Assembly: GCF_011390835.1 (NCBI RefSeq)
Contig: NZ_JAABRQ010000010.1
Location: forward strand, 1-64,000
DNA: 64,000 bases
Direction of reading: 5' to 3'
From: Hydrogenophaga sp.
GTDB lineage: Bacteria; Pseudomonadota; Gammaproteobacteria; Burkholderiales; Burkholderiaceae_C
Of the stretch, positions 48,026 to 56,831 are shown in pieces (position 1 is the stretch's first letter; each line of letters opens with the position of its first letter). Both the position numbers and the translations under genes were made by a program. The notes below the pieces were generated by a model. That model did no database searches, had not been told where the DNA came from, and worked only from the letters and a program-made list of their open reading frames with translations.

Positions 48026-49438
48026 ATGTCTGAATTCTTCGATCCCTACAACGCCGACCGTCCGCTCATGATGAAGTGCAGTTGCGGTCGCGACCACACC
48101 GTGGCCGAGCACGAGGCAGAGCAGGCCGGTGCATCCGAGGCCACCCGCACCCTGCGCGAGCGCAGCGAGACGGCCGAGTTTGAGGCCTACAGCAATGAGT
48201 TCATCGAGGCCACGCTGATGAAGGCCTTGTTTCCGCAGGATGAGGTGCGCCGCCGCTTCCTGCGTGCGGTTGGCAAGGGCACGGCCATGGCGGCTATCTC
48301 CAGCCTCCTGCCTGTGGCCAGCCTGCAGGCAATGGCCCAGGACAAGAAAGGCTCACTGGAGAAGACCAATCTCAAGATCGGCTTCATCCCCATCACTTGC
48401 GCCACGCCGCTCATCATGGCCAAGCCACTGGGTTTCTATGAGAAGCAGGGCCTCAATGTTGAGGTGATCAAGACAGCTGGCTGGGCGCTGATCCGCGACA
48501 AGATGATCAACAAGGAATACGACGCCACGCACTTCCTCTCGCCCATGCCGCTGGCGATCTCGATGGGAGCTGGCTCGAACGCCGTACCCATGAATGTGGC
48601 CACAATCCAGAACACCAATGGCCAGGCGATCACGCTGCACAACAAACACAAGGACAAGCGCGACCCCAAGCAGTGGAAGGGCTTCAAGTTCGGTGTGCCG
48701 TTCGAGTATTCGATGCACAACTTCCTGTTGCGCTACTACCTGGCTGAAGCCGGCATCAACCCCGATACGGATGTGCAGATCCGCGTCGTCCCGCCACCGG
48801 AGATGGTGGCTAATCTGCGCGCTGGCAACATCGACGGCTACCTTGGCCCGGACCCGTTTAACCAGCGCGCGGTGTTCGACGAGATCGGCTTCCTGCATGT
48901 GCTGACCAAGGACTTGTGGAACGGCCACCCTTGCTGTGCTTTCGGCACCAGCACCGAGTTCATCCAGCAGAATCCCAACACCTTCGCCGCGCTCTACCGC
49001 GCGGTGCTCACCGCCGCCGCCATGGCGCGCCAGGCCAAAAACCGCGAGCTGATCGCCAAGGTGATCTCGCCCCAAGCCTACCTGAACCAGCCCGAGACGG
49101 TGGTGGCGCAGGTGCTAACCGGCCGCTTCGCCGACGGTCTGGGCAATGTGCAGACTGTGCCCGACCGCGCCGACTTCGACCCCATGCCGTGGCAGAGCAT
49201 GGCGGTGTGGATGCTCACGCAAATGCAGCGCTGGGGCTATGTGAAGGGCGAGGTGAACTACAACCAGATCGCTGAAAAGGTGTTCCTCATCACCGATGCC
49301 CGCAAGCACATGAAGGATCTGGGCATGCCGTTCCAGGCCGGCTCGGGCTACGCCAAGCACACCATCATGGGCAAGGAGTTCGACCCCAGCAAGGCCGCTT
49401 CCTACGCCAAGAGCTTCGCGATCAGCAAGGCCGCCTGA
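48026..49438 (+). CDS. NrtA/CmpA-family ABC transporter binding protein 2 (Tat substrate)
   Basis: 470 residues from the ATG at 48026. Same layout as its upstream paralogue: Cys18, Cys20, Gly21, His24 and His29 in DPYNADRPLMMKCSCGRDHTV, then Arg75-Arg76 in RRRFLRAVGK as a twin-arginine signal, cleavage near MAQ at about 106. Mature motifs: GFIPITCATPLIMAKPLGFYEK, YSMHNFLLRYYLAEAG, PDPFNQRAVFDEIGFLHVL, NGHPCCAFGTSTEF. Unlike the first copy, GYLGPDPFN replaces EPFN at the likely ligand loop. It ends 2 nt before the permease, so it belongs to that operon. Cyanate or nitrate ligand inferred from cynS. Confidence 0.9.
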   Translation: MSEFFDPYNADRPLMMKCSCGRDHTVAEHEAEQAGASEATRTLRERSETAEFEAYSNEFIEATLMKALFPQDEVRRRFLRAVGKGTAMAAISSLLPVASLQAMAQDKKGSLEKTNLKIGFIPITCATPLIMAKPLGFYEKQGLNVEVIKTAGWALIRDKMINKEYDATHFLSPMPLAISMGAGSNAVPMNVATIQNTNGQAITLHNKHKDKRDPKQWKGFKFGVPFEYSMHNFLLRYYLAEAGINPDTDVQIRVVPPPEMVANLRAGNIDGYLGPDPFNQRAVFDEIGFLHVLTKDLWNGHPCCAFGTSTEFIQQNPNTFAALYRAVLTAAAMARQAKNRELIAKVISPQAYLNQPETVVAQVLTGRFADGLGNVQTVPDRADFDPMPWQSMAVWMLTQMQRWGYVKGEVNYNQIAEKVFLITDARKHMKDLGMPFQAGSGYAKHTIMGKEFDPSKAASYAKSFAISKAA

Positions 49439-49440
49439 CC

Positions 49441-50304
49441 ATGAGCACCCGGAACCTCAACCTGCGCGCCGCGCTAGTCTCGCTGATCCTGTTCGTGGTG
49501 TTCATCGGGGCCTGGCAACTCGCCACTGAAGCGCCCTCGGTGGGCGGCTCCAGCGCCGGCATGACGGCCGAGGAAATCGAGTACGCCAAACTGCTGGGTA
49601 AGGATCCGGGTGCCGAGAAGACCACCGGCTTCCCGCAACCGCTGGCGGTGGCCGAGGCAAGCTGGGCGCATCTGTCCGACCCGTTTTACGACAACGGTCC
49701 GAACGACAAGGGCGTGGGCATCCAGCTCGGCCACTCGCTGGCGCGCGTGGCGGCTGGCTTTTTGCTGGCCATGGCGGTGGCGATCCCGATGGGCTTTCTG
49801 ATCGGCATGTCGCCGCTGATGCAGAAGGCCTTCGATCCCTTCGTGCAGGTCCTGAAGCCCATCAGCCCGTTGGCCTGGATGCCACTGGCGCTTTACACGC
49901 TCAAGGACTCCAACGTGAGCGGTGTGTTCGTGATCTTCATCTGCTCGATCTGGCCCATGCTGATCAATACCGCTTTTGGCGTGGCCTCAGTTAAGCGCGA
50001 CTGGCTCAACGTGGCCAGCACGCTGGAGGTGAGCCCGCTGCGCAAGGCGCTGCAGGTGATCCTGCCCGCGGCCGCACCCACCATCCTCACCGGCATGCGC
50101 ATCAGCATGGGCATTGCCTGGCTGGTGATCGTGGCGGCCGAGATGCTGGTGGGCGGCACCGGCATCGGCTACTTCGTCTGGAACGAGTGGAACAACCTCT
50201 CGCTCACCAACGTGATCTTCGCGGTGCTGGTGATCGGCGTGGTCGGCATGCTGCTCGACCTCATGTTTGCCCAGCTGCAGAAGGCGGTGACCTATGTGGA
50301 GTGA
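49441..50304 (+). CDS. ABC transporter permease (NrtB/CynB-type)
   Basis: 287 residues, starting 2 nt after the binding protein stop. Six predicted helices. The EAA loop is VASVKRDWLNVASTLEVSPLRKALQVILPAAAPTILTGMRISMGIAWLVIVAAEML, characteristic of the nitrate/taurine/cyanate permease family. Residues 30-80 hold a periplasmic insert with KTTGFPQPLAV. Role: membrane channel for the imported anion. Its stop overlaps the ATPase start, fixing the operon. Confidence 0.92.
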   Translation: MSTRNLNLRAALVSLILFVVFIGAWQLATEAPSVGGSSAGMTAEEIEYAKLLGKDPGAEKTTGFPQPLAVAEASWAHLSDPFYDNGPNDKGVGIQLGHSLARVAAGFLLAMAVAIPMGFLIGMSPLMQKAFDPFVQVLKPISPLAWMPLALYTLKDSNVSGVFVIFICSIWPMLINTAFGVASVKRDWLNVASTLEVSPLRKALQVILPAAAPTILTGMRISMGIAWLVIVAAEMLVGGTGIGYFVWNEWNNLSLTNVIFAVLVIGVVGMLLDLMFAQLQKAVTYVE

Positions 50305-51166
50305 ATCTTCCGACCGCCAGGGCGTCGTCCTGACGGCCCCGCGTCCAACCCCTCAGGCGAGTTCCAACATGTCCGGTTTCCTCAAGGTCGAGCACCTCGC
50401 CAAGTCCTATCAGACCGACAAGCCGGTGTTTGCCGATGTCTCGTTCGCCATCGACCAGGGCGAGTTCGTCTGCATCATCGGCCACAGTGGCTGCGGCAAG
50501 ACCACTATCCTCAACGTGCTGGCCGGGCTCGACACCGCTACCGCTGGCCACTGCTTCATGGACGGTCGCGAGATCGCGGGCCCCAGTCTGGAGCGCGGCG
50601 TGGTGTTCCAGAGCCATGCGCTGATGCCCTGGCTGACCGTGCGCCAGAACATTGCTTTCGCGGTGAAGTCACGCTGGCCGTCGTGGAGCAAGGCGCAGAT
50701 CAGCGAGCAGGTGGAAAAGTTCGTGGCACTGGTGGGCCTGACGCCGGCCATCGACAAGAAGCCGAGCCAGCTCTCGGGCGGCATGAAGCAGCGGGTGGGC
50801 ATTGCGCGCGCGTTTGCCATCCAGCCCAAGATGCTGCTGCTCGACGAGCCCTTCGGCGCGCTGGACGCGCTCACACGCGGCACCATCCAGGACGAGCTGA
50901 TGAGCATCGTGCGCCAGACGCAGCAGACCGTCTTCATGATCACGCACGACGTGGACGAAGCCATCCTGCTGGCTGACCGCATCCTGCTCATGACCAACGG
51001 CCAGGAGCTGGAAGGCGGTGGCTACGCGCCCGGCGGCATGGCCGAGGTGGTGGTGAACCCGCTGCCGCGCAGCCGCACGCGTGCCCAGTTGCACCACCTC
51101 GATGGCTACTACGAGCTGCGCAACCACATCGTGGATTTCCTGGTGAGTCGCGCGAAAGCCCATTGA
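50294..51166 (+). CDS. ABC transporter ATPase (NrtD/CynD-type)
   Basis: 290 residues from the ATG at 50294, overlapping the permease end by 11 nt; an internal ATG at 50369 (MSGFLKVEHL) gives a more typical length. Walker A GHSGCGKTT, Q-loop VVFQSHALMPWL, signature LSGGMKQRVGIARA, Walker B MLLLDEPFGALD, and H-loop ITHDVDEA are all intact. Energises uptake with the permease. The C-terminal RTRAQLHHLDGYYELRNHIVDFL is as in NrtD. Confidence 0.92.
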   Translation: MWSESSDRQGVVLTAPRPTPQASSNMSGFLKVEHLAKSYQTDKPVFADVSFAIDQGEFVCIIGHSGCGKTTILNVLAGLDTATAGHCFMDGREIAGPSLERGVVFQSHALMPWLTVRQNIAFAVKSRWPSWSKAQISEQVEKFVALVGLTPAIDKKPSQLSGGMKQRVGIARAFAIQPKMLLLDEPFGALDALTRGTIQDELMSIVRQTQQTVFMITHDVDEAILLADRILLMTNGQELEGGGYAPGGMAEVVVNPLPRSRTRAQLHHLDGYYELRNHIVDFLVSRAKAH

Positions 51167-51188
51167 CCTCCCGCGCCGCAGGAAAGGC

Positions 51189-51263
51189 TCCCTCTGCGCC
51201 GTCCGCAGCGTCACCCCCAAGGGGCGGCGCTGGTGTCCCGGCAAAGCCGGTTCCGCGGCGCCC
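51189..51263 (+). repeat. GC-rich intergenic repeat, copy 1
   Basis: Built of CACCCCCAAGGGGCGGCGC followed by CCCGGCAAAGCCGG and CGCGGCGCC. Homologous by eye to copies at 51.8, 53.4 and 54.4 kb. Each has a CCC-CAAGGGG inverted pair and a GGC(A)AAGCC(G) hairpin. Confidence 0.7.
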
Positions 51264-51364
51264 TTGATCAGCTTCCCTTCGTTTCGACGTCCCCGCTTCT
51301 TTTCTGTCTTTCACTTTTCCTTTTTCGTTTCTCTTCTCACTACCAACCATCACGAGGCAACACC

Positions 51365-51808
51365 ATGAGCCGACTCGCCGTCACCGAAAAAATCATCACC
51401 ACCAAGGTCAGCAAGGGCCTGCAATGGGCCGACGTGGCTAAGAAGGTGGGCCAGTCCAAGGAATGGACCACGGCCTTGTGCCTGGGCCAGATGACGGCCA
51501 CGCCGGCGCAGGCCAAGGTGCTGGGCAAAATCTTTGGTCTGAGCGCCGAAGAGCAGAAGTGGCTGCAGGTCGTTCCCTACAAGGGTTCGCTGCCCACGGC
51601 CGTGCCGACCGATCCGCTGATTTACCGTTTCTACGAACTCATCAACGTCTACGGCACCACCTTCAAAGAACTGATTCACGAAGAGTTTGGCGACGGCATC
51701 ATGAGCGCCATCGATTTCAAAATGGACATGAAGCGCCAGGCCGACCCGAACGGCGACCGCGTGAATATCGTGATGTCGGGCAAGTTTCTGCCTTACAAGC
51801 AGTACTGA
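51365..51808 (+). CDS. cynS: Cyanate hydratase (cyanase)
   Basis: 147 residues from the ATG at 51365 behind CACGAGGCAACACC. HTH-like N-terminal half with [29 protein letters not shown], and the cyanase active-site segment [33 protein letters not shown] holding the Arg, Glu and Ser of the catalytic triad. Reaction: cyanate + bicarbonate to CO2 + carbamate, yielding NH3 and CO2; assembled as a decamer in the cytosol. No carbonic anhydrase gene (cynT) is nearby, although the family usually needs bicarbonate recycling. Separated from the transporter by a repeat, but probably same regulon. Confidence 0.97.
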   Translation: MSRLAVTEKIITTKVSKGLQWADVAKKVGQSKEWTTALCLGQMTATPAQAKVLGKIFGLSAEEQKWLQVVPYKGSLPTAVPTDPLIYRFYELINVYGTTFKELIHEEFGDGIMSAIDFKMDMKRQADPNGDRVNIVMSGKFLPYKQY

Positions 51809-51822
51809 CCCCAGGGCAAGAC

Positions 51823-51902
51823 CACCCCCGCGTCGCCTTCGGCGTCAGCCCCTCAAGGGGCGGCGCCTGTGGCCGGGCAAAGCCCGTTCCACGGCGCCCG
51901 CT
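51823..51902 (+). repeat. GC-rich intergenic repeat, copy 2
   Basis: CGCCTTCGGCGTC, CCCTCAAGGGGCGGCGCC and GGGCAAAGCCC closely parallel copy 1; it separates cynS from the DUF1348 gene. Confidence 0.7.
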
Positions 51903-51984
51903 GAGGGTGGTGTGCGCGCCGGACTCGAAACACACCCGCGCTGCCGATCCGCAGACTCCAAGTCACTCACCAGTTGAACGTCCT

Positions 51985-52452
51985 GTGGAACCCCGCCCAC
52001 CTTTACCGCCCTTCACCGCCGAAACCGCCGCACAGAAGGTGCGCATGGCCGAGGACGCCTGGAATTCGCGCGATCCGGACCGGGTGGTCAAGGTCTACAC
52101 GGAAGACACACGCTGGCGCAACCGGGTGGAGTTCCCGGTGGGTCGGGAACAGGTGCATGCTTTCCTGGTGCGCAAGTGGGCGCGCGAGCTGGACTACCGG
52201 CTCATCAAGGAGCTGTGGACGTTCAGCGACCACCGCATTGCCGTGCGTTTTGTTTACGAATGGCGCGATGACGCAGGTCAGTGGTATCGCTCGCACGGCA
52301 ACGAGAACTGGCAGTTCAATGCGCGGGGCTACATGGAGCAGCGCCACGCCAGCATCAACGACCGACTGATCACCGAGACCGAGCGCCTGTTCCGCTGGCC
52401 GCTGGGCGCGCGCCCGGCCGACCATCCGGGATTGAGCGAACTAGGGCTCTGA
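51985..52452 (+). CDS. DUF1348 (NTF2-like) protein
   Basis: 155 residues from a GTG at 51985 ([25 protein letters not shown]), which matches the family's typical PPLPPFT start. NTF2-like fold: [32 protein letters not shown] and [38 protein letters not shown]. Small, cytosolic, uncharacterised; some homologues sit near detoxification genes. An upstream open frame continues to 51463 but overlaps cynS and is not coding. Confidence 0.8.
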   Translation: MEPRPPLPPFTAETAAQKVRMAEDAWNSRDPDRVVKVYTEDTRWRNRVEFPVGREQVHAFLVRKWARELDYRLIKELWTFSDHRIAVRFVYEWRDDAGQWYRSHGNENWQFNARGYMEQRHASINDRLITETERLFRWPLGARPADHPGLSELGL

Positions 52453-52482
52453 GCGGCTGGTACCAGCCGCGAGCTTAGGCGT

Positions 52483-53352
52483 TCAGCCCGGCAGCGGGAT
52501 CCATTCCTGATCGTCACCGGCCGGCCGCGGAAAACGGCCGGCCTGCCAGTCGGCCTTGGCCTGCTCGATGCGCTCCTTGCGTGATGACACGAAGTTCCAG
52601 AACAGGTGTCGTTCACCCAGTGGCTCGCCGCCAAAGACCATCAGCGTGGCCGCGTTGTGTGCCCGCACCACCGCCGAGCTGTCGCCATCGAACACCAGCA
52701 GCTGCCCGGGCTGGTAGGTCTCGCCCGCGTGTTCGATCCGGCCCTTGGCCACATACACCGCCTGTTCGCTGTAGCCGCCAGGCAGTGGAAGCTGCGCACC
52801 AGCTTGGCACTCGGCGTGCACGTAGAACAGTGGCGAATGGGTGCGCACCGGGCTTTGCAAACCGTAAGCTTGGCCGGCAATCACGCGTTGCCACACGCCG
52901 CTCTGCTCACGCGCCGGCAGCTCGGCCTGGGGATAGTGGGTGAAGGCGGGCTCGGTTTCCTCGTCGGCCTCGGGCAGGGCCACCCACATCTGCATCAGCT
53001 CCAGGCCGTCGCCTGCGAACGACTGCGGGTGGGTGAAGCGCTCGCTGTGGCTGATGCCGCGCCCGGCAGTCATCCAGTTCACATCGCCGGGCCTGATGTC
53101 CTGCTGCACGCCCAGGCTGTCGCGGTGGGTGATCTGCCCGCTCAGCAGGTAGCTCACGGTCGACAGGCCGATGTGCGGGTGTGGCCGCACATCGGCCTGG
53201 GCGATCGCCTCGGGCGGAATCGTCACCGGCCCCGCGTAGTCAAGGAACACGAACGGGCCCATCATGCGGCGCTTGGCGTGGGGCAGCACGCGCCGCACCG
53301 TGAGGCCGTGGCCCAGGTCGGCCGCGCGGGCGTTGATGATCAGTTCAAGCAC
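52483..53352 (-). CDS. Pirin family protein A
   Basis: 289 residues. Pirin cupin motifs: GPFVFLDYAGP at about 33-43, PHPHIGLSTVSYLLSGQITHRDSLG with two metal His, and GDVNWMTAGRGISHSE, with metal ligands His-His-His-Glu in the N-terminal cupin. C-terminal WNFVSSRKERIEQAKADW. Bacterial pirins have quercetinase-like or regulatory roles; substrate unknown. Convergent with the DUF1348 gene. Confidence 0.9.
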   Translation of the reverse strand: MLELIINARAADLGHGLTVRRVLPHAKRRMMGPFVFLDYAGPVTIPPEAIAQADVRPHPHIGLSTVSYLLSGQITHRDSLGVQQDIRPGDVNWMTAGRGISHSERFTHPQSFAGDGLELMQMWVALPEADEETEPAFTHYPQAELPAREQSGVWQRVIAGQAYGLQSPVRTHSPLFYVHAECQAGAQLPLPGGYSEQAVYVAKGRIEHAGETYQPGQLLVFDGDSSAVVRAHNAATLMVFGGEPLGERHLFWNFVSSRKERIEQAKADWQAGRFPRPAGDDQEWIPLPG

Positions 53353-53411
53353 GGCGATCTCCCACTACTTTGAACTCAGATGCGCGCCCCGAGCGCAGAT
53401 GCCCAAAACCC

Positions 53412-53482
53412 AAGGCGCCGTGGAGCCGGCTCCGCCGGGCCGCCAGGGTCGCCCTCTTGAGGGGGTCGCGCGCAGCGCGGCA
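53412..53482 (-). repeat. GC-rich intergenic repeat, copy 3
   Basis: Between the two pirin genes. On the minus strand it reads CCCTCAAGAGGG, GGCCCGGCGGAGCCGG and GGCGCC, parallel to the other copies. Confidence 0.65.
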
Positions 53483-53490
53483 GGGGTGGG

Positions 53491-54351
53491 TCAAAGCCTC
53501 CCCATCCGGCCGTTCTGGAAATCGACGAAGGCCTGCTGGATTTCCTGCGGGGTGTTCATCACGAACGGGCCGTAGCCAACCACCGGCTCGTCGATCGGTT
53601 CGCCGCACAGCCAGAGCAGGGTGGTGTCGGCCAGCGCGGTGAGCGTCACGCCTTCGCCCGCACGCTTGTAGACGATCATTTCCGCGTCGCTGGCCTCCTG
53701 GCCGTCGGTCGTCTTCACCCGGCCCTGGTAGACCAGCGGCACGGTGGTGTGGCCCTCGGGCGCGGGCAGGATCACGGTGTGACCGGCTTTGAGCTGCACG
53801 TCCCAGACCTGCATGGGCGTGAAGGTGCGCGCCGACCCGCGCTCGCCCTGGAACTCGCCGGCGATCAGGCGCACCGAGCCAGCGCCACCGGGCAGAGCGA
53901 CCGTGGGCGTCTGTGCGGCGGTGATCCCCTGGTAGCCAGGCGGCGCCATCTTCTCGCGCGCTGGCAGGTTCACCCACAGTTGCACCATGCGGAACAGCCC
54001 GCCGACGCGGCCGAAAACCTCGCTGTGGAATTCCTCATGAACGATGCCCGAAGCGGCGGTCATCCACTGCACGTCGCCGGGGCCGATGGTGCCGCCACCG
54101 CCGCTGGAGTCGCGGTGCGAGACCTCGCCGTCGTAGACGATGGTCACGGTCTCGAAGCCGCGGTGCGGGTGCGCGCCCACGCCACGGCGCTGGGTGGTCG
54201 GCTCGAAGTTCATCGGGCCGCCATAGTCGAGCATGAGGAAGGGCGAAAACGCGGCGGGGTCGTCGTTGTACGAAAACAGCGTGCGCACCGGAAAGCCGTC
54301 GCCGACCCAGTGGCCCTGGGTGTTGCGCTGGATGAAAGACACGGACTTCAT
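53491..54351 (-). CDS. Pirin family protein B
   Basis: 286 residues. Metal site in AHPHRGFETVTIVYDGEVSHRDSSGGGGTIGPGDVQWMTAASGIVHEEFH and PAREKMAPPGYQGITAAQ; C-terminal GYGPFVMNTPQEIQQAFVDFQNGRMG is the YhaK/YhhW-like tail. It is a distinct paralogue of the neighbouring pirin, not a tandem duplicate: the N-terminal cupin segments differ in most positions. Function unknown. Confidence 0.9.
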   Translation of the reverse strand: MKSVSFIQRNTQGHWVGDGFPVRTLFSYNDDPAAFSPFLMLDYGGPMNFEPTTQRRGVGAHPHRGFETVTIVYDGEVSHRDSSGGGGTIGPGDVQWMTAASGIVHEEFHSEVFGRVGGLFRMVQLWVNLPAREKMAPPGYQGITAAQTPTVALPGGAGSVRLIAGEFQGERGSARTFTPMQVWDVQLKAGHTVILPAPEGHTTVPLVYQGRVKTTDGQEASDAEMIVYKRAGEGVTLTALADTTLLWLCGEPIDEPVVGYGPFVMNTPQEIQQAFVDFQNGRMGRL

Positions 54352-54424
54352 CGGGAGTCTCCTTTGAAGGTCATTGTCGGCCGATCCCCAACACCCCGCC
54401 GAAGCAAGGGAAGTTCACCAGCGC

Positions 54425-54496
54425 ACGCCGAAACTCCGGCTTTGCCGGGCCGAGGGCGTGGTCCCCCTTGAGGGGACGCCGCAAGGCGGCGCTGGG
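54425..54496 (-). repeat. GC-rich intergenic repeat, copy 4
   Basis: Minus strand reads CGCCGCCTTGCGGCGTCCCC, CTCAAGGGGG and GGCCCGGCAAAGCCGG, matching copies 1 and 2 in order. It lies just upstream of the RlmN-like start. Confidence 0.65.
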
Positions 54497-54513
54497 GGGA
54501 GACAATCCACAGC

Positions 54514-55548
54514 ATGCAGATCGAATCCCTGCGTCAGCGCCTTCGCGCGCTGGGCGCCAACCCCCGCCACGAGCAGCGCGTGCTGCGCCTGTGGAGCCAG
54601 GCTTTGTCGCAGACGGCGGGCCGGCGCCAGGTGCAACATTTCCTGCCCGCAGCGCTGGTGGCCGAGCTGCCCGCCATCGCCGGCGAACTGGCCAAGCTGG
54701 CCACGCTGCACAGCGAGCACCCGGCCGAAGACGGCTCGGCGCGCCTGCTGGTGAAGCTGGCCGACGGGCAAATGGTCGAGAGCGTGCTACTGCCGCGCGG
54801 TGGCCTGTGCGTGTCCACCCAGGTGGGCTGCGCGGTGGGCTGCGTGTTCTGCATGACCGGCACCACCGGCCTGATCCGCCAGGTGGGCAGCGCCGAGATC
54901 GTGGCCCAGGTGGCGCTCGCTCGAACCAAGCGCCCGGTGAAAAAGGTCGTGTTCATGGGCATGGGCGAGCCCGCGCACAATCTGGACAACGTGATGGAAG
55001 CCATCGACCTGCTGGGTACGGTGGGCAACATCGGCCACAAGAACCTGGTGTTCTCCACCGTCGGGGATCTGCGGGTGTTTGAGGCTCTGCCGGCTGCCCG
55101 TGTAAAACCGGCGCTAGCGCTGTCGCTGCACACCACGAAAGCCGATCTGCGCGAACGCCTGTTGCCTCGCGCGCCGCGCATCGCGCCAGACGAGCTGGTG
55201 GCGCTGGGCGAGACCTATGCCCGCGTCACCGACCACCCGATTCAGTACCAGTGGACGCTGCTCGACGGAATCAACGACGGCGATGACGAGGTGGAAGGCC
55301 TGGTGCGGTTGCTGCACGGCAAGTACGCCATCCTCAACCTGATTCCCTACAACACCGTGCCCGAGCTGCCGTTCACCCGCCCCAGCTGGGACAAGGCCGC
55401 CGACCTGGCGCGCCGCCTGCACCGCCGCGGCATCCTGACCAAACTGCGTCAGTCTGCAGGGCAGGATGTGGATGGTGGTTGCGGCCAGCTGCGCGCGCGA
55501 GCTGAGATGCCAGCGCGGCGCTCCGTGCCCATCCGAGCCGAAGCCTGA
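54514..55548 (+). CDS. RlmN/Cfr-family radical SAM RNA methyltransferase
   Basis: 344 residues. Radical SAM cluster motif CAVGCVFC (C-x3-C-x2-C) at about residues 108-115, preceded by GLCVSTQVGC, and GMGEPAHNLDNVMEAI. The methyl-carrier Cys near the C-terminus is in GQDVDGGCGQL. Shorter than canonical RlmN (about 380), so it may be the second paralogue common in Burkholderiales. Likely substrate: C2 of adenosine in 23S rRNA or tRNA. No other modification genes nearby. Confidence 0.85.
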   Translation: MQIESLRQRLRALGANPRHEQRVLRLWSQALSQTAGRRQVQHFLPAALVAELPAIAGELAKLATLHSEHPAEDGSARLLVKLADGQMVESVLLPRGGLCVSTQVGCAVGCVFCMTGTTGLIRQVGSAEIVAQVALARTKRPVKKVVFMGMGEPAHNLDNVMEAIDLLGTVGNIGHKNLVFSTVGDLRVFEALPAARVKPALALSLHTTKADLRERLLPRAPRIAPDELVALGETYARVTDHPIQYQWTLLDGINDGDDEVEGLVRLLHGKYAILNLIPYNTVPELPFTRPSWDKAADLARRLHRRGILTKLRQSAGQDVDGGCGQLRARAEMPARRSVPIRAEA

Positions 55549-55568
55549 GCGAGCGCTGTCTCAGCCGC

Positions 55569-56831
55569 TCAGTGCAGCGTCATCGGGTGTGAAGTGGTCT
55601 TGACGCGCACCGTGGCCGCGCGCGGTTCGTAGGGCGCGGGCGCAGCTCCGCAGATGGCCGCGGCGATGGCTCGCGCCTGGCGGGCGATGGGTTCGATGTA
55701 GCGGCTGGCCTGCCCGTTCACCGTGATGCAGTCGCCCAGCGCGTGGATACCTTCTACGCTGGTGCCCAGGGTGGCCGCGTCCACCGCAATGCCCTGGTCC
55801 CAGGCCAGGCCCGCGCTCTCGGCCAGGCGCGACGGTGTGGCCAGGCCCGCAGCGGCGATCACCTGGTCGGCAGCGAAGCGCTGGCCGTCGGCTGTGGTCA
55901 CGCGGTAGCGGCCGCCCAGCTCCTCCACCTGCGCCACCTGCACGCCGCCCACGAAACGGATGCTCAGGTCTTTCCACGCGTCGAGCAGTTGCGTGCCCGC
56001 CTGCTCGCTTTGCCAGCGCGCCAGCGGCTCGGGCTGCGTGTCCAGCAGGGTGATGCGGTGACCGCCCAGGGCCAGGTCGTTGGCCAGTTCGCTGCCGATC
56101 AGGCCGGCGCCGACGATGAGCAAGTCGCGTGGCGCATCGCCCAGCGCGGTACGCAGCTTCTGGTAGGCGGCTAGGTGGTTGACGCGCCAGCACAGCTCGG
56201 GTGGCAGGCTGGCGGGCAGGGCTGCGCGCGCGCCATGGGCCAGCACCAGACGGTCGTAGCGCAGGTTGCCGCGCGTGGTGCGCAGCGTGCGTGTGTCACT
56301 GCAGATGCGGGTGGCCTGGGTGTGAGGCAGCAGGCGAACACCGAGCCGCGCCGCGGCCGCCGCACCGCTCTCTTTCACCAACGTCTCAAGATCCAGATGG
56401 CGCGCCATTGCCACCGACAGCAGCGGTTTGTCGTACACGTCACCAGCGCAGGCGGTCACGAGGGAGATGGGCAGATCGGCGTCCAGCGCGCGAAGCGCCT
56501 CGGCGGTCTGCCAGCCGGCGCGACCCGCTCCCACGATCACCACGCCCGCGGGGCCGCCTCGCTTGGCCACGGCAGCGCTGGCTGGCGCGCGCGCGCGCAG
56601 CGCCTCCATCGAGGGGGCGGCGTAGGCGGTGAAGTCGGCCTTGGTCACGCCGCACAGCGGGCAGGCCCAGTCGTCCGGGATGTCGGCGAAGCGGGTACCG
56701 GGGGGCAGGCCACCATCGGGGTCGCCCAGTGCTTCGTCGTAGACGTAGCCGCAGGCTTCGCAGATGTAGGTCTCGAAGGGCGTCTGCGTGAGGGCCTGCA
56801 CCGCGGAAGCCACCGTGGAGAGGGTGTTCAT
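55569..56831 (-). CDS. Rubredoxin-FAD oxidoreductase fusion (rubredoxin reductase type)
   Basis: 420 residues. Residues 20-70 form a rubredoxin: [18 protein letters not shown] and [13 protein letters not shown], two C-x2-C pairs for the Fe(Cys)4 site. From about 95 an FAD/NAD pyridine nucleotide-disulfide oxidoreductase follows: [34 protein letters not shown] and [10 protein letters not shown]. Electrons pass NAD(P)H to FAD to the fused rubredoxin. Its start overlaps the stop of the ACAD-fold gene by 4 nt (ATGA), so it likely supplies electrons to that protein. A fused carrier is uncommon; rubredoxin reductases usually have separate carriers. Confidence 0.85.
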   Translation of the reverse strand: MNTLSTVASAVQALTQTPFETYICEACGYVYDEALGDPDGGLPPGTRFADIPDDWACPLCGVTKADFTAYAAPSMEALRARAPASAAVAKRGGPAGVVIVGAGRAGWQTAEALRALDADLPISLVTACAGDVYDKPLLSVAMARHLDLETLVKESGAAAAARLGVRLLPHTQATRICSDTRTLRTTRGNLRYDRLVLAHGARAALPASLPPELCWRVNHLAAYQKLRTALGDAPRDLLIVGAGLIGSELANDLALGGHRITLLDTQPEPLARWQSEQAGTQLLDAWKDLSIRFVGGVQVAQVEELGGRYRVTTADGQRFAADQVIAAAGLATPSRLAESAGLAWDQGIAVDAATLGTSVEGIHALGDCITVNGQASRYIEPIARQARAIAAAICGAAPAPYEPRAATVRVKTTSHPMTLH

